DNA of 64,000 nt from Zooshikella ganghwensis DSM 15267 (GTDB lineage Bacteria > Pseudomonadota > Gammaproteobacteria > Pseudomonadales > Zooshikellaceae): the NCBI RefSeq assembly GCF_000428585.1, contig NZ_AUAF01000005.1, positions 1-64,000 of the forward strand. Reading direction: 5' to 3'. Under the pieces are notes generated by a model that was not told the origin of the DNA, did no database searches, and saw only the letters and a program-made list of their open reading frames with translations. Below are positions 18,247 to 27,762 of this stretch, one piece after another; the first letter of the stretch is position 1; every line of letters starts with the position of its first letter. The position numbers and the translations under genes were made by a program.

Positions 18247-19974
18247 TTAACTAAGACGTCGTGCCAGCCGCTGCTTACGCCGATAAGGAAAGACATCTAC
18301 CACCTGATTTTCACGAATAACCTTTTGAATGCGTTGCCAATAACTGGCTGCAAACAGCTCACCATGCAGGTCAGTGAAACACTTGCGAATGCGTACATCA
18401 GCAAAAATAAAAATAGCAAACTCTTCGGGAAAAATGTCGTTAGCACCAACAGAGTACCAAGGCTCTGCCGCCATCTCATCTTCAGGAAAGCGTGGCGGTG
18501 GTATCTGGCGAAAATTACACTCCGTTAAATAACAAATTTCATCATAATCATAAAAAACCACACGCCCATGACGGGTTACACCAAAATTTTTCAATAACAT
18601 ATCACCGGGAAAAATATTGGCTGCCGCAAGTTGTTTTATCGCATTACCAAAGTCATCTAAAACAGCCTCTAACTGCTGCTCGGTCGCATCCTTTATATAT
18701 AAGTTTAAGGGGATCATCCGTCGTTCTGTGTAAAGATGATCAATAATGACTGAATCACCAACAACCCGAACAACTGAAGGTGCTTCCGCCAGTAACTCCG
18801 CTAATAATTCTGGATGAAAACGTGCTTTAGGAAAAACAAAGTGCGAAAACTCCTGAGTATCTGCCATGCGACCAACACGGTCATGCATTTTTACTAAATA
18901 ATATTTCTTTTTAACGGTTTCTTTATTCACTTCCTTTTGTGGTGCAATATTATCTTTAATGACTTTAAAGACTGTTTGGCTTGATGGCAGGGTAAAGGCA
19001 ATCATCACCATGCCTCTCACCCCTGGCGCAATAACAAACTGATCATCTGTTTTTGTTAAATGCTGAACAAAATCTCTATAAAACTCCGTTTTACCGTGCT
19101 TATAAAAACCGATGGAATTATACAGTTCATAGCGTTGCTTCCAAGGTAAAAGGTCTTGTAAAAAAGCGATAAAAGCAGCAGGCACTGGCGCATCAACCAT
19201 AAAGTAAGAGCGCGTAAAGCTAAAAATGATACTGACCTCATCTGGGTCTGTAATTAATGCATCAACATATATTCCCTCTTGTTCATTATTCATTAGTGCA
19301 ATGATGAAAGGTTTGGTATTCTCACGAATGCGTATTCTTCCCACGAGATATGCTGCTTTATTACGAAAGAAAACAGAGCGAATAATATCAATTTCCATAT
19401 CTTTGCTATCAGCAAAAACAAATCCTAGCTGCTGTTGAGCAGTACGAATAATATTGACCACATCTTGACGTCGATCGGCATAAGGGATATTGAAGTTACA
19501 ATCAACCAAAATCCTATCAACCATTTTCACCAGGCCAAAAGCTGGTCGATAACTCAAAATAATTGAAGCTTCATCTGCTGCTTTAACTTTTGGCTGAGTA
19601 GAAAAAACAAATAAATTTTCTGGCTTTATTTCGTAATGCCTAAAAATACGACAAAAAATCGAATTAAAAAATGTCTCAGCTAATTCACCATCAGTTCGGC
19701 TACGAATTAACGCTGCATAACAGCGCTTCGCTTCTTTCCAGACACTCAACGAGTCATACCCATGCGCAACTTCTTCTGTCAAACAATCCGTCACTGCCAC
19801 AACCGCATCATCATAAAGATTAATACGGTCCATAGAAGCTTGTTGAACATCAAGCCAACACGCTTCCTCAAAGCGCTTCTTTGCGCCTAATGTAATATAA
19901 GTAAATGTTGATCGATAGTTTGCAAAACCTTCAAGTACTGATGTTGCAATACGTTGTCCCCATTGAGTGGTCAT
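18247..19974 (-). CDS. aceK: Isocitrate dehydrogenase kinase/phosphatase
   Basis: At 575 residues this is close to the usual family length of about 578. AceK switches isocitrate dehydrogenase on and off by phosphorylating one serine, directing isocitrate into the glyoxylate shunt during growth on acetate or fatty acids; it acts in the cytoplasm. Family landmarks include the N-terminal helical regulatory part (ILEGFANYRSTF-like opening), the ATP-site sequence APGVRGMVMIAFTLPSS, the following VFKVIKDNIAPQKE, and the C-terminal kinase region GRVVFYDYDEICYLTECNFR. It stands alone here, without aceA or aceB next to it. The start ATG at 19974 fits the family. Confidence 0.96.
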   Translation of the reverse strand: MTTQWGQRIATSVLEGFANYRSTFTYITLGAKKRFEEACWLDVQQASMDRINLYDDAVVAVTDCLTEEVAHGYDSLSVWKEAKRCYAALIRSRTDGELAETFFNSIFCRIFRHYEIKPENLFVFSTQPKVKAADEASIILSYRPAFGLVKMVDRILVDCNFNIPYADRRQDVVNIIRTAQQQLGFVFADSKDMEIDIIRSVFFRNKAAYLVGRIRIRENTKPFIIALMNNEQEGIYVDALITDPDEVSIIFSFTRSYFMVDAPVPAAFIAFLQDLLPWKQRYELYNSIGFYKHGKTEFYRDFVQHLTKTDDQFVIAPGVRGMVMIAFTLPSSQTVFKVIKDNIAPQKEVNKETVKKKYYLVKMHDRVGRMADTQEFSHFVFPKARFHPELLAELLAEAPSVVRVVGDSVIIDHLYTERRMIPLNLYIKDATEQQLEAVLDDFGNAIKQLAAANIFPGDMLLKNFGVTRHGRVVFYDYDEICYLTECNFRQIPPPRFPEDEMAAEPWYSVGANDIFPEEFAIFIFADVRIRKCFTDLHGELFAASYWQRIQKVIRENQVVDVFPYRRKQRLARRLS

Positions 19975-20044
19975 TTTATTCCCTTATATTTTTAGTAATT
20001 ATTCATTTATGCCTGATTTATAATCTTTTGAAGATTTACTCAAT

Positions 20045-20091
20045 TATACCCTTCACGAATCATTTCTTTGGATTTGCTGTCGTCACTCTTC
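20045..20091 (-). repeat. Fragment of the TATACCC...CACGAAT dispersed repeat
   Basis: TATACCCTTCACGAATCATT and the following 27 bases match the reverse complement of the right end of the repeat copy at 60244-60386, including the interior stretch that leads to TCACTC. It is a partial copy in the opposite orientation, between aceK and the next chemoreceptor gene. Confidence 0.6.
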
Positions 20092-20261
20092 AAAACATAG
20101 TTTTTTAGGTGATTTTAGAATTCTTCTGCCATACTGAAAGAATGTATACCCTTACTTATCTTTTTTTAATCATACAATCAACAACTTTACAAAGAACTCT
20201 CCCAACAAAATGCTGCGGAGTAGAGGGTATAAAGTGTAATTAGAGATGTGGAGCAATCAGT

Positions 20262-22385
20262 ATGAAGTTTCGCTCAGTTCAAACGAGTATCCTCGTTTAC
20301 ACTAGCATTTGCTTGATTATTTCTTTATTTGCAGTGGTGGGGTTTGCACTATACACGGCACTGAATACTCAAAAGTATGTCAGTGACACTTCGCAGACTT
20401 TAATGTCAAATGAAATTAAAGAAAGCCTGTCATCACTCACTGCTGGCAAAGCTCAACGTATGCAGCGCCGCATGGAAAAAGCCATAACAGCCGCCAGGAC
20501 GTTTGCACAAAGTTTAGAAGCCTATTATCAAAGTGGCGCTTCCATGCAGATTGCAAATAGCCGAGAGTTAGTAAGCCAAATAACTAAACATTTAATAGAA
20601 GCAAATAGTGACTTTCTAGGTGCTTATACCGGCTGGGAAGCAAATGCTTTTGATGGCAATGATGCGATGTATAAAGATGGTGAGTTTATTCACTCAATGC
20701 CATCATCAGGTCAATTTGCTATTTATTGGAATCGCAGCCCCTCCGGCAAGGTTGACGGTCGTCCACTGATGAATCTATACGCCACCAAACAAACCGTATC
20801 AGGTATACGTGAAAGTGAGTATTACTTGTGCCCCAAAGAAACCCTCAATGAATGTATTATTGATCCCGCGCCTTATGATATCCAAGGGGTAATGACACTA
20901 CTCTCTTCCTTTGTCACACCGATCGTTGTTAATGGTAAGTTTCTTGGAATCACAGGTATTGACTACTCACTTAATTTCTTACAGGAAATTAGCACCGAAA
21001 TTAACAGCCAACTTTATGAAGGTAGTGGTAGTGTTGCACTCATTAGTTATCATGGCGTGATGGTTGCCAATACTGGAGATCCATCTTTAGTGGGTAAGCC
21101 GGTCGCTGCCTTAAGTGAGTGGAAGCCTGTTATTGATGCTATTAAACAAGGCAGCAGTGTGGTGACTGAAAATGAGGAGCTAATTACCAGTACTGCCATA
21201 TTCTCGGTAGGTCAGGCTAAAACCCCTTGGGCTCTGGTTATTTCTGTTCCCAAAAGTGTTGCGTTTGCAGATGTGCATGCCATGTCTACACAGGTTACGG
21301 AGCAGTTCAACGAAAGCCTGATTGGGCAATTAATTACGGGTTCCCTTATTACAGCTCTCGCATTAATCGTGCTATGGCGTGTAGCCGCATCAATATCGAA
21401 ACCACTTAAAGAAGTTGTTAGCCTGGTTGATGACCTGGCAGAACGTGATGGTGACCTAACCCGTAGAATTGAAATTAACCGACGCGATGAGGTAGGCAGC
21501 CTAGCTAATCGCGTCAATTTATTTATTGAAAAAATCCAGAACATGGTCAAAGACGTAGCACAAACCATTGATCAAGTTGATGACTCTGCTGCGCAAAGCT
21601 CGCAAATTGCTCAAGAAACCAGTAATGGTGTACAACGTCAGCGCGCTGAAATAGATCAAGTAGCCACCGCGATCAATGAAATGTCATGCGCAGCCAATGA
21701 GGTAGCGAGTAACGCCGCTGCAACTGCCCAATCAGCAGGCGCAGCAAATGAATCTGTTTTAGAAGGGCAGGAAATCGTTAATCGCAGTGCATCTACCATA
21801 CAGCAACTGTCAGATGAAGTAGAGCACGCCGTCAAGGTAATTGAACAGCTTAAAGAAGATAGTGAAAACATCAGTAGTATATTAGATGTCATTATTTCGA
21901 TTGCAGAACAGACCAATTTGCTGGCCTTAAATGCCGCAATTGAAGCAGCTCGTGCCGGTGAGCAAGGACGAGGTTTCGCTGTGGTTGCTGATGAAGTTAG
22001 AACCCTGGCCAGCCGGACTCAAAACTCAACCGATGAAATCCGTCAAACCATCAATGCCCTTCAAGATCGAACTGAGCAAGCCGTGCAAACCATGAGTCGG
22101 GGCAGTGAGATGACACATACCTCTGTTGAGCAGTCTCAACAGGCGGCCAAACGGCTAGAAGAAGTTGTTCATGCCATCAGCCGTATTAATGATATGGCAA
22201 CCCAAATTGCCAGTGCAGCAGAAGAACAGCATGCTGTCTCTGAAGATATCACTAAAAATATCACGACAATTAGTGATGTGGCAGGAGAAGTAGCAGAAGG
22301 CGCTGATAACTCAAGCAAGCAAAGTGAGCAATTAAGTCATCTTTCAGACGAGTTAAGCGGAAAAATAAACCGCTTTAAATTTTAA
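20262..22385 (+). CDS. Methyl-accepting chemotaxis protein with large Cache-type sensor
   Basis: A 707-residue chemoreceptor. It has a membrane segment at about 10-32, a large periplasmic sensor (about 33-360), a second membrane segment (about 362-385), HAMP, and a signalling domain with the conserved tip ([35 protein letters not shown]). The sensor size, the motif [18 protein letters not shown] and the later [11 protein letters not shown] are typical of double Cache (dCache_1) domains, which bind amino acids, amines or other small ligands directly. Two Cys in the sensor (YYLCP, LNECI) may form a disulfide. GGAG lies about 8 bases before the ATG. The ligand is unknown. Confidence 0.94.
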   Translation: MKFRSVQTSILVYTSICLIISLFAVVGFALYTALNTQKYVSDTSQTLMSNEIKESLSSLTAGKAQRMQRRMEKAITAARTFAQSLEAYYQSGASMQIANSRELVSQITKHLIEANSDFLGAYTGWEANAFDGNDAMYKDGEFIHSMPSSGQFAIYWNRSPSGKVDGRPLMNLYATKQTVSGIRESEYYLCPKETLNECIIDPAPYDIQGVMTLLSSFVTPIVVNGKFLGITGIDYSLNFLQEISTEINSQLYEGSGSVALISYHGVMVANTGDPSLVGKPVAALSEWKPVIDAIKQGSSVVTENEELITSTAIFSVGQAKTPWALVISVPKSVAFADVHAMSTQVTEQFNESLIGQLITGSLITALALIVLWRVAASISKPLKEVVSLVDDLAERDGDLTRRIEINRRDEVGSLANRVNLFIEKIQNMVKDVAQTIDQVDDSAAQSSQIAQETSNGVQRQRAEIDQVATAINEMSCAANEVASNAAATAQSAGAANESVLEGQEIVNRSASTIQQLSDEVEHAVKVIEQLKEDSENISSILDVIISIAEQTNLLALNAAIEAARAGEQGRGFAVVADEVRTLASRTQNSTDEIRQTINALQDRTEQAVQTMSRGSEMTHTSVEQSQQAAKRLEEVVHAISRINDMATQIASAAEEQHAVSEDITKNITTISDVAGEVAEGADNSSKQSEQLSHLSDELSGKINRFKF

Positions 22386-22441
22386 TTTGCTATTGTGATT
22401 TTTTTGGATCAAGGTCCATATAATTCACATAGCGTACAACA

Positions 22442-22469
22442 CATGTTAGGTAGCAAGCTACCTAACATG
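22442..22469. repeat. Perfect 13-bp palindrome in an intergenic region
   Basis: CATGTTAGGTAGC, then AA, then GCTACCTAACATG: a perfect hairpin with almost no loop, 57 bases after a chemoreceptor gene. No T-run follows on either strand, so it is not a standard terminator. It could be a transcript-end stabiliser or a protein-binding site. Confidence 0.7.
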
Positions 22470-22619
22470 GACACACTAAAACAAGGACAGTTTGCTACAT
22501 CGCAAGGGTGTAACCAATTAACCTGCCTGCTTTAAATTATGCTGAATGCTGGCATCGCATTAACGCAAAAGACAATACAATCCGTTTAGCCAGAACTTGT
22601 CTCTGATATAGTCAGTCGC

Positions 22620-22829
22620 TCAGACTTCTTCAGCAACACCTTCCAGACGTCCCAGCAAACTCCCTAAACGGTCGCTCCAATTGGCTAATTCTTCCCTTAA
22701 CGTAGCATTTTCTTCCTCTAGTTTGGCCTTCTGTTCACGCAGCTCTTCCAGCTCCATTTTCTGGATACTCACCGTATCAACCACATGTTGTACTTTTTCT
22801 TCTAACTTGGCTAAATGATCATTAGACAT
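22620..22829 (-). CDS. Small coiled-coil protein (TIGR02449/ZapB-like)
   Basis: A 69-residue protein made almost wholly of one heptad-rich coiled coil (LEEKVQHVVDTV, ELREQKAKLEEENATLREEL). Its length and pattern fit the TIGR02449 family of small gammaproteobacterial coiled-coil proteins and resemble ZapB. It has no membrane or catalytic motif. ZapB-like proteins organise the cell-division ring, but in most genomes TIGR02449 genes sit beside zapA, which is absent here. An AAAGAG ribosome site precedes the ATG at 22829. Confidence 0.7.
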   Translation of the reverse strand: MSNDHLAKLEEKVQHVVDTVSIQKMELEELREQKAKLEEENATLREELANWSDRLGSLLGRLEGVAEEV

Positions 22830-23180
22830 AATGCGCTCTTTCTATTTTTATCAACAACTATGACCGCAGATTATAGACACTGAAAAACATAAATTAAATC
22901 ACGTTTTGACTGTGAAGCACATAAAAACACCTCTCCAAAGTCGTATATCACCCAACAACAAAGCCCATCACTTGCAACCTATGTCATTGGACAACCATAA
23001 AGAGCTTAATTTCCCCCAATCAACGACGTAACCCGCAACGTGGTTTATCTGTTAAAGAATACGTAGCCCCTTGCCAAACCGCCATGACATTTTGATGATA
23101 TTTTTCCATTCACTTATAATCACTGGGTTAATAACTCGCATCTCTTGCATTGTCCACTTACTACTATTGGAGAGAGAAAT
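22830..23180. other. Intergenic region between divergent small genes
   Basis: Divergent promoters for the coiled-coil gene and epmC should lie here. I see no gene, repeat or strong promoter motif. Confidence 0.35.
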
Positions 23181-23729
23181 TTGAGTTGTACGCAGTACCA
23201 TTACCAAGACCTTATTAACCTGTTTAATCAGTGTTTTGCCAAAACTCATAATACGTATCTTATCAAAGGTGATGATGAACCCATTTATTTACCCGCTGAT
23301 GAGCGGCGCGCCTATCATGGGATTTATTTTGCCTATGGTTACTTCAGCAGTGCCCTTCATGAGTGTGCCCACTGGTTTATTGCAGGAGAACAGCGCCGCC
23401 AACAGATTGATTATGGCTATTGGTACAAACCTGATGGCCGAACCAAAGCGCAACAACAGCTTTTCGAAAAAGTAGAGGTTAAACCTCAAGCTATCGAATG
23501 GATTTTATCAGTAGCGGCAGGTTATCCATTTAAAGTGAGTGTTGATAACCTCATCAATAATGAATACATTAATCCCCAGCCTTTTAAGCAGGCTATTTAC
23601 CAACAAGTCCTGGTATATGCTCAATGTGGACTTCCCGCCAGAGCAGAACGTTTTCGGCAAGCACTCAGTCAATTTTATAATACAGAAAAAACGATTAATT
23701 TGACGTTATTTTCAACAGAGCATTGTTAG
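23181..23729 (+). CDS. epmC: Elongation factor P hydroxylase
   Basis: This YfcM/EpmC protein hydroxylates the beta-lysyl-lysine side chain of elongation factor P, the last step of the EpmA/EpmB/EpmC modification; it acts in the cytoplasm. Strong family motifs are LIKGDDEPIYLPADE, the metal-site-like HECAHW, DYGYWYKPDGR, and VEVKPQAIEW. The best start is TTG at 23181, with GGAGAG 6 bases upstream; it gives an N-terminus matching E. coli YfcM. An ATG at 23145 would add 12 unrelated residues. EpmA and EpmB are not in this window. The reading of the start is an inference from the ribosome site and alignment from memory. Confidence 0.92.
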   Translation: MSCTQYHYQDLINLFNQCFAKTHNTYLIKGDDEPIYLPADERRAYHGIYFAYGYFSSALHECAHWFIAGEQRRQQIDYGYWYKPDGRTKAQQQLFEKVEVKPQAIEWILSVAAGYPFKVSVDNLINNEYINPQPFKQAIYQQVLVYAQCGLPARAERFRQALSQFYNTEKTINLTLFSTEHC

Positions 23730-23978
23730 TTATTTATCCCCTATAAAATAAACAGTGAAGCCCTCTTTATCGGCTGTTTTCCTTTTACTTTGCCAGCGCT
23801 AAATACTGGGCTTTCTGTTAAAAAATGATATAATACCGGCTCTACATTTTTACGCGCTTCTTATTGTTATCCTTAGCCGGCCACCACGTCACAACACACC
23901 ATTTCTGGCAACTTCTCTGCCTCACTATGGCCGCTACCGAGATATATCGCTTCACGCAGTTTATTAAGTAGGAGTTTC

Positions 23979-25364
23979 ATGAGCAAAGGGATACTTCAGG
24001 AAGCAAGGCATATTTTGCACTTAGCTTACCCGATTATTATTACCCAACTGGCAGCTTCTGGTATGGGGCTAACCGATACAATCATGGCAGGCCAGCTAGG
24101 TGCTTTGGACCTGGCAGCTATTGCCATTGGCGCAGGCGTATGGGTACCACTGTATTTATTCGCTAAAGGCACCTACATGGCGCTGACCCCCACTGTCGCC
24201 CACTTATTTGGCGCCAAGCGTAATGATGATATAGGCACCTACGGCCAACAAGGTTTATGGATTGGCCTGGTATGTGGTCTATTACTGGCTGTTTTATTAG
24301 CGAATATCAAACCATTATTGCATTGGCTTGACGTTGATCCTGACATCATTCCACTCTCTAGCCAATACTTAACAGCACTCGCTTTTGGTATGCCTGCTTT
24401 GAGTTTATTTAATGTATTTACCAGTTACTGTGAGGGTGTAGGAAAAACTAAACCCGGCATGACATTCATGCTAATTGGTTTAATGTTAAATATTCCAGCC
24501 AACTATATTTTTATGTACGGTAAATTTGGTTTTCCTGCCATGGGTGCTGTTGGCTGTGGCTGGGCTACCGCAACAGTGGCAGCGACAATGATGGTGCTAA
24601 TTGCTATCTATACCCACTTAGCTCCATCTCTTAAGCATTTTGGACTGTTTCGCCACTGGTCACTACCAAGGCTTGGAATGATAAAGGAATTACTAGCATT
24701 AGGCTTGCCTATGGGGATTTCAATCTTTGCCGAAGCCAGTATCTTTTCTATCGTGAGCTTACTATTAGGCCGACTGGGTGCAGAAATTGTTGCCAGCCAC
24801 CAGATTGCCATCAATATTTCTTCGATTGCCTTTATGGTGCCATTTAGTATCGCTATGGCTGTGACAATTCGGATTGGCCACTGGCTAGGTGGACAGCAAC
24901 CTGTTAATGCCAAAAAAGCTGGGCAGCTGGGTATTATGCTGGCCTTAGGTTATGCCGTTTTTTCCGCAAGCTGTATGTTGGCATTCCCTCATTTTCTCGC
25001 AGAGGTTTATACCAGTGACTCTACGGTTATTGAGCTTACTGTTGGCTTGTTATGGTATGCCGCGGTGTTCCAGTTTTCTGATGGCTTGCAGGTTGCAGCC
25101 AATGGCATTCTGCGCGGTTACAAAGACACCAAAATCCCTATGATGGTCGTCATCATTGCTTATTGGGGTATTGGCTTACCAATAGGTTATCTGTTTGGCT
25201 TAACTGACTTTATCACCCCCGCTATGGGTCCGGCAGGCTTTTGGATCGGTTTAGTCAGCGGGCTGACGGCTGCTGCTATCTTACTGCTTGCCCGAGTCGT
25301 TTATATTAGCCAACAGCACATAACGTCTGCGGCTCCTGCCGCCGCGGCCAACCAGGTGAGTTAG
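23979..25364 (+). CDS. MATE-family multidrug efflux transporter (NorM-like)
   Basis: A 461-residue inner-membrane protein with about 12 hydrophobic segments. The NorM-type features are the opening ILHLAYPIIITQLAASGMGLTD and the repeated half (LLALGLPMGISIFAEASIF). MATE pumps export cationic drugs and dyes in exchange for Na+ or H+. It has a good ribosome site (TAGGAG) before the ATG. The stop codon overlaps the GTG start of the following lipoprotein gene by one base, so the two are cotranscribed. The natural substrate is unknown. Confidence 0.93.
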   Translation: MSKGILQEARHILHLAYPIIITQLAASGMGLTDTIMAGQLGALDLAAIAIGAGVWVPLYLFAKGTYMALTPTVAHLFGAKRNDDIGTYGQQGLWIGLVCGLLLAVLLANIKPLLHWLDVDPDIIPLSSQYLTALAFGMPALSLFNVFTSYCEGVGKTKPGMTFMLIGLMLNIPANYIFMYGKFGFPAMGAVGCGWATATVAATMMVLIAIYTHLAPSLKHFGLFRHWSLPRLGMIKELLALGLPMGISIFAEASIFSIVSLLLGRLGAEIVASHQIAINISSIAFMVPFSIAMAVTIRIGHWLGGQQPVNAKKAGQLGIMLALGYAVFSASCMLAFPHFLAEVYTSDSTVIELTVGLLWYAAVFQFSDGLQVAANGILRGYKDTKIPMMVVIIAYWGIGLPIGYLFGLTDFITPAMGPAGFWIGLVSGLTAAAILLLARVVYISQQHITSAAPAAAANQVS

Positions 25365-26455
25365 TGACCGTAAAACAATGGTGTTACCAGTCAATATTGC
25401 TTTGCCTGATATTAATAGGCAGCCTGCCATTGGCAGGTTGCCAGAGTGACTCACCTGCAGCAAAACTCGATGACTATTTAGAGCGCTTGGCGCGCAGTCT
25501 AGAACAAGCAACACCAACGACTGACATTGATTGGACATTATGGCAATATCCCAGCCGAACAGCACGCTGGGTAGAGCCTGAAGCAATTCGGCTAAATTTT
25601 CTTGCCATCCTTTCGATCAAACACTGCCACACTCTCACTCAGCGAATTGCTGAACGAAATAGTGCATTGGGCAAAGTGATGCCCATTACCCAACAAGCTA
25701 TTTATGAGCGACAATTACTCCCTGAACTTTCCGCCTGTCTCCACCATCCAGAGACCACGTCCGCTGAACTGCAAGAAAATCTCCAGCAATGGATTCACGC
25801 TAAACAGGCACAACTACCGTTGACGTATTGGAATGCGCTTTATAGTTCTAGTGAAATGCAGCATCATTTCAGCCTGGCAACCCCTCCTCTGTCTGCCCAT
25901 CCCCCCAGCCTAACCCCCACGCTGGAGGCTCTTAATTTCCTAATCACTTTTAGCCAGCAACGCGACACGCCTATAAATGACTTAAAAATACTGACATTAA
26001 CACTCAACCAACATCTGCAAAAACTCCAACAACGCGCCACAGGTGGTGAACTGATACGCGCAAGTATGTTAGCCAATACCATGTTAAAAGCAGCGAATCG
26101 GTTAATGGCAAAGGTGGATGCTCAGCAGATATGTCCACAACGCCGCCCTACTCCCCAATCACGCATACTCAGCCAAGTATTACAAAAATATTATTTACAA
26201 CAGATTCAGCCCTATCTCGCTCAGCTTAATCAGCAACTTGTGCAATGGCAAACAACCCATCAGCATTTACTGAGTACTTTACCCAGCGAGCAAATCCCTC
26301 CTGCCATGAAGCAGTTTTTCGCCAAGACCATTGCCGAAAATTCTGGACTCCATGCCATGCTTAAACAGCAAACCACACGACATATTGCGTACTGGAAACA
26401 AATTCTCGAGCAATGTGCTATTCCTGTCAGCGCCCTTCAAACAGACCCAATATAA
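25364..26455 (+). CDS. DUF3080 lipoprotein
   Basis: A 363-residue protein with a lipoprotein signal ending in the lipobox LAGC (Cys near residue 26). The mature part is mainly helical and Gln-rich, and matches the pattern of DUF3080 proteins of gammaproteobacteria. It is translationally coupled to the MATE transporter (GTG start inside its stop region). The residue after the lipobox Cys is Gln, which favours outer-membrane anchoring. The function is unknown; physical association with the pump is only a suggestion from the overlap. Confidence 0.75.
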   Translation: MTVKQWCYQSILLCLILIGSLPLAGCQSDSPAAKLDDYLERLARSLEQATPTTDIDWTLWQYPSRTARWVEPEAIRLNFLAILSIKHCHTLTQRIAERNSALGKVMPITQQAIYERQLLPELSACLHHPETTSAELQENLQQWIHAKQAQLPLTYWNALYSSSEMQHHFSLATPPLSAHPPSLTPTLEALNFLITFSQQRDTPINDLKILTLTLNQHLQKLQQRATGGELIRASMLANTMLKAANRLMAKVDAQQICPQRRPTPQSRILSQVLQKYYLQQIQPYLAQLNQQLVQWQTTHQHLLSTLPSEQIPPAMKQFFAKTIAENSGLHAMLKQQTTRHIAYWKQILEQCAIPVSALQTDPI

Positions 26456-26525
26456 CCTTAATGACTATCCAGATTTGCGTTGCTAAAAACCCACTAACTA
26501 TACTAGTAAGTGAAGTCACTTTTTT

Positions 26526-26570
26526 GTGGTGCCCGTTTACCTGGCTATAACAACAATAATTAGGCACCAC
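26526..26570 (+). promoter_or_regulatory. Inverted repeat before an unknown gene
   Basis: GTGGTGCC (26526-26533) and GGCACCAC (26563-26570) form an 8-bp inverted repeat with 29 bases between, ending 19 bases before the ATG at 26590. It could be an operator or a leader hairpin. Confidence 0.3.
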
Positions 26571-26589
26571 GAACTGAGAGGGGTTAGCT

Positions 26590-27285
26590 ATGAGTAACGT
26601 GCACGCTCGTAAGCGCACAGATAATGTCATTGACATGTTCACACGGAAGCCCATCTCACCGGAAGAGTCTAAACGCATTATTCGCCTGTCCCCCGAGCTT
26701 GATGGCTTGGAAATGCTGTACAGCAATGATGCAAATCCCAACAAACTGTTTAGTATGAAAATCCTATGCTGGGCCTTACGTACTAACGGTGAAGTGGTAG
26801 CTTTAGTGCCTTGGCTAAATGACATTGTTGCTTGCGATGAACTACGGGATCCGTTGAATGGCCACTGGGAAGGCTACTATGATCAGGGTATTGATGAAAT
26901 CTTTTATCAAGCTCCTATTCACAAAGTCGTCGAGCTGGAAACAGCAGCAGAGTACTACAAGACTGCGTTCCAAAGCCCAGATGATATCGTCCATGAAATT
27001 CCTGACAGTATTGGCACCCATGCCATTATCACGACTGACAACTTCGCCTCTTTTTCCTTAGAAGAAGTGATCAGCTGGCAATTACTCAATAACGGAATGG
27101 TTTTTGCGATGATTATTGATAAAAATAAAGTTAAATCTACGCCCGTATTAAAAGGAGACCCTTGTTTGTTTCCCGCACAGCAACATGACGGCTTTAAATA
27201 TTTTTTTCATCATCGCATTGCTAATAAAATTAAAGCTAACGATCCCGATGCCATAGCCGCTTTTTCGTTATTGGTAGACCCTTAA
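26590..27285 (+). CDS. Conserved-looking cytoplasmic protein of unknown function
   Basis: A 231-residue soluble protein without signal peptide, membrane segment or known catalytic motif. It contains SMKILCWALRTNGEVVALVPW, a stretch that reads like a nucleotide- or ligand-independent beta-sheet core, and an acidic middle. A strong ribosome site (GAGAGGGG) precedes the ATG. It is monocistronic in appearance. I recall similar proteins in pseudomonads but cannot name a family, so no function is assigned. Confidence 0.65.
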   Translation: MSNVHARKRTDNVIDMFTRKPISPEESKRIIRLSPELDGLEMLYSNDANPNKLFSMKILCWALRTNGEVVALVPWLNDIVACDELRDPLNGHWEGYYDQGIDEIFYQAPIHKVVELETAAEYYKTAFQSPDDIVHEIPDSIGTHAIITTDNFASFSLEEVISWQLLNNGMVFAMIIDKNKVKSTPVLKGDPCLFPAQQHDGFKYFFHHRIANKIKANDPDAIAAFSLLVDP

Positions 27286-27391
27286 TCTTAAATTAAGGGT
27301 AATTACACATTAAATATGCTTTCCCTTTTTTATCAACAGTAAAGGGGGGAAAGCTTATTAACTATGCTTAAAAAAACGCTCCATCTATTAT

Positions 27392-27637
27392 TTACTCACC
27401 TTCAGAACCCTTACGGATATAGTAAATATACTGGGTGTCATTTTGCTCCTGAGCAATCAGCTCGTGCTGTAAAAAAATACAAAATTTAGGAATATCACGC
27501 GTTGTGGATGGGTCCGTAGCCACTACCTGTAGTACTTCTCCTGTCTGTAACTCTCTGATTTTATTGTGAAGCAACATTACAGGCTCTGGACACATTAGGC
27601 CACAGGTATCAAGAATATGGTCAGGGTGTGGATTCAT
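27392..27637 (-). CDS. tusA: Sulfur-carrier protein TusA
   Basis: An 81-residue protein from the ATG at 27637. The signature [12 protein letters not shown] contains the catalytic Cys of CPxP, which accepts persulfide sulfur from IscS and passes it to TusBCD/E for tRNA 2-thiouridine synthesis and other uses. Further family features are [19 protein letters not shown] and a C-terminal beta strand. A TTG at 27661 would lengthen the N-terminus by 8 residues, but the ATG gives the usual length (81 in E. coli). Orientation is opposite to the preceding gene. Confidence 0.93.
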   Translation of the reverse strand: MNPHPDHILDTCGLMCPEPVMLLHNKIRELQTGEVLQVVATDPSTTRDIPKFCIFLQHELIAQEQNDTQYIYYIRKGSEGE

Positions 27638-27762
27638 AGTGAGTACGTTTTGTCGAGTCAATAAAACACAACTTTAACAAAATCAAGCCATAGACTCTAA
27701 TCGTCGTTAGTTCGCTTGGTTTGTATACGACGAGTTCAGCCAAATGCGCTGGTGATATTTGA

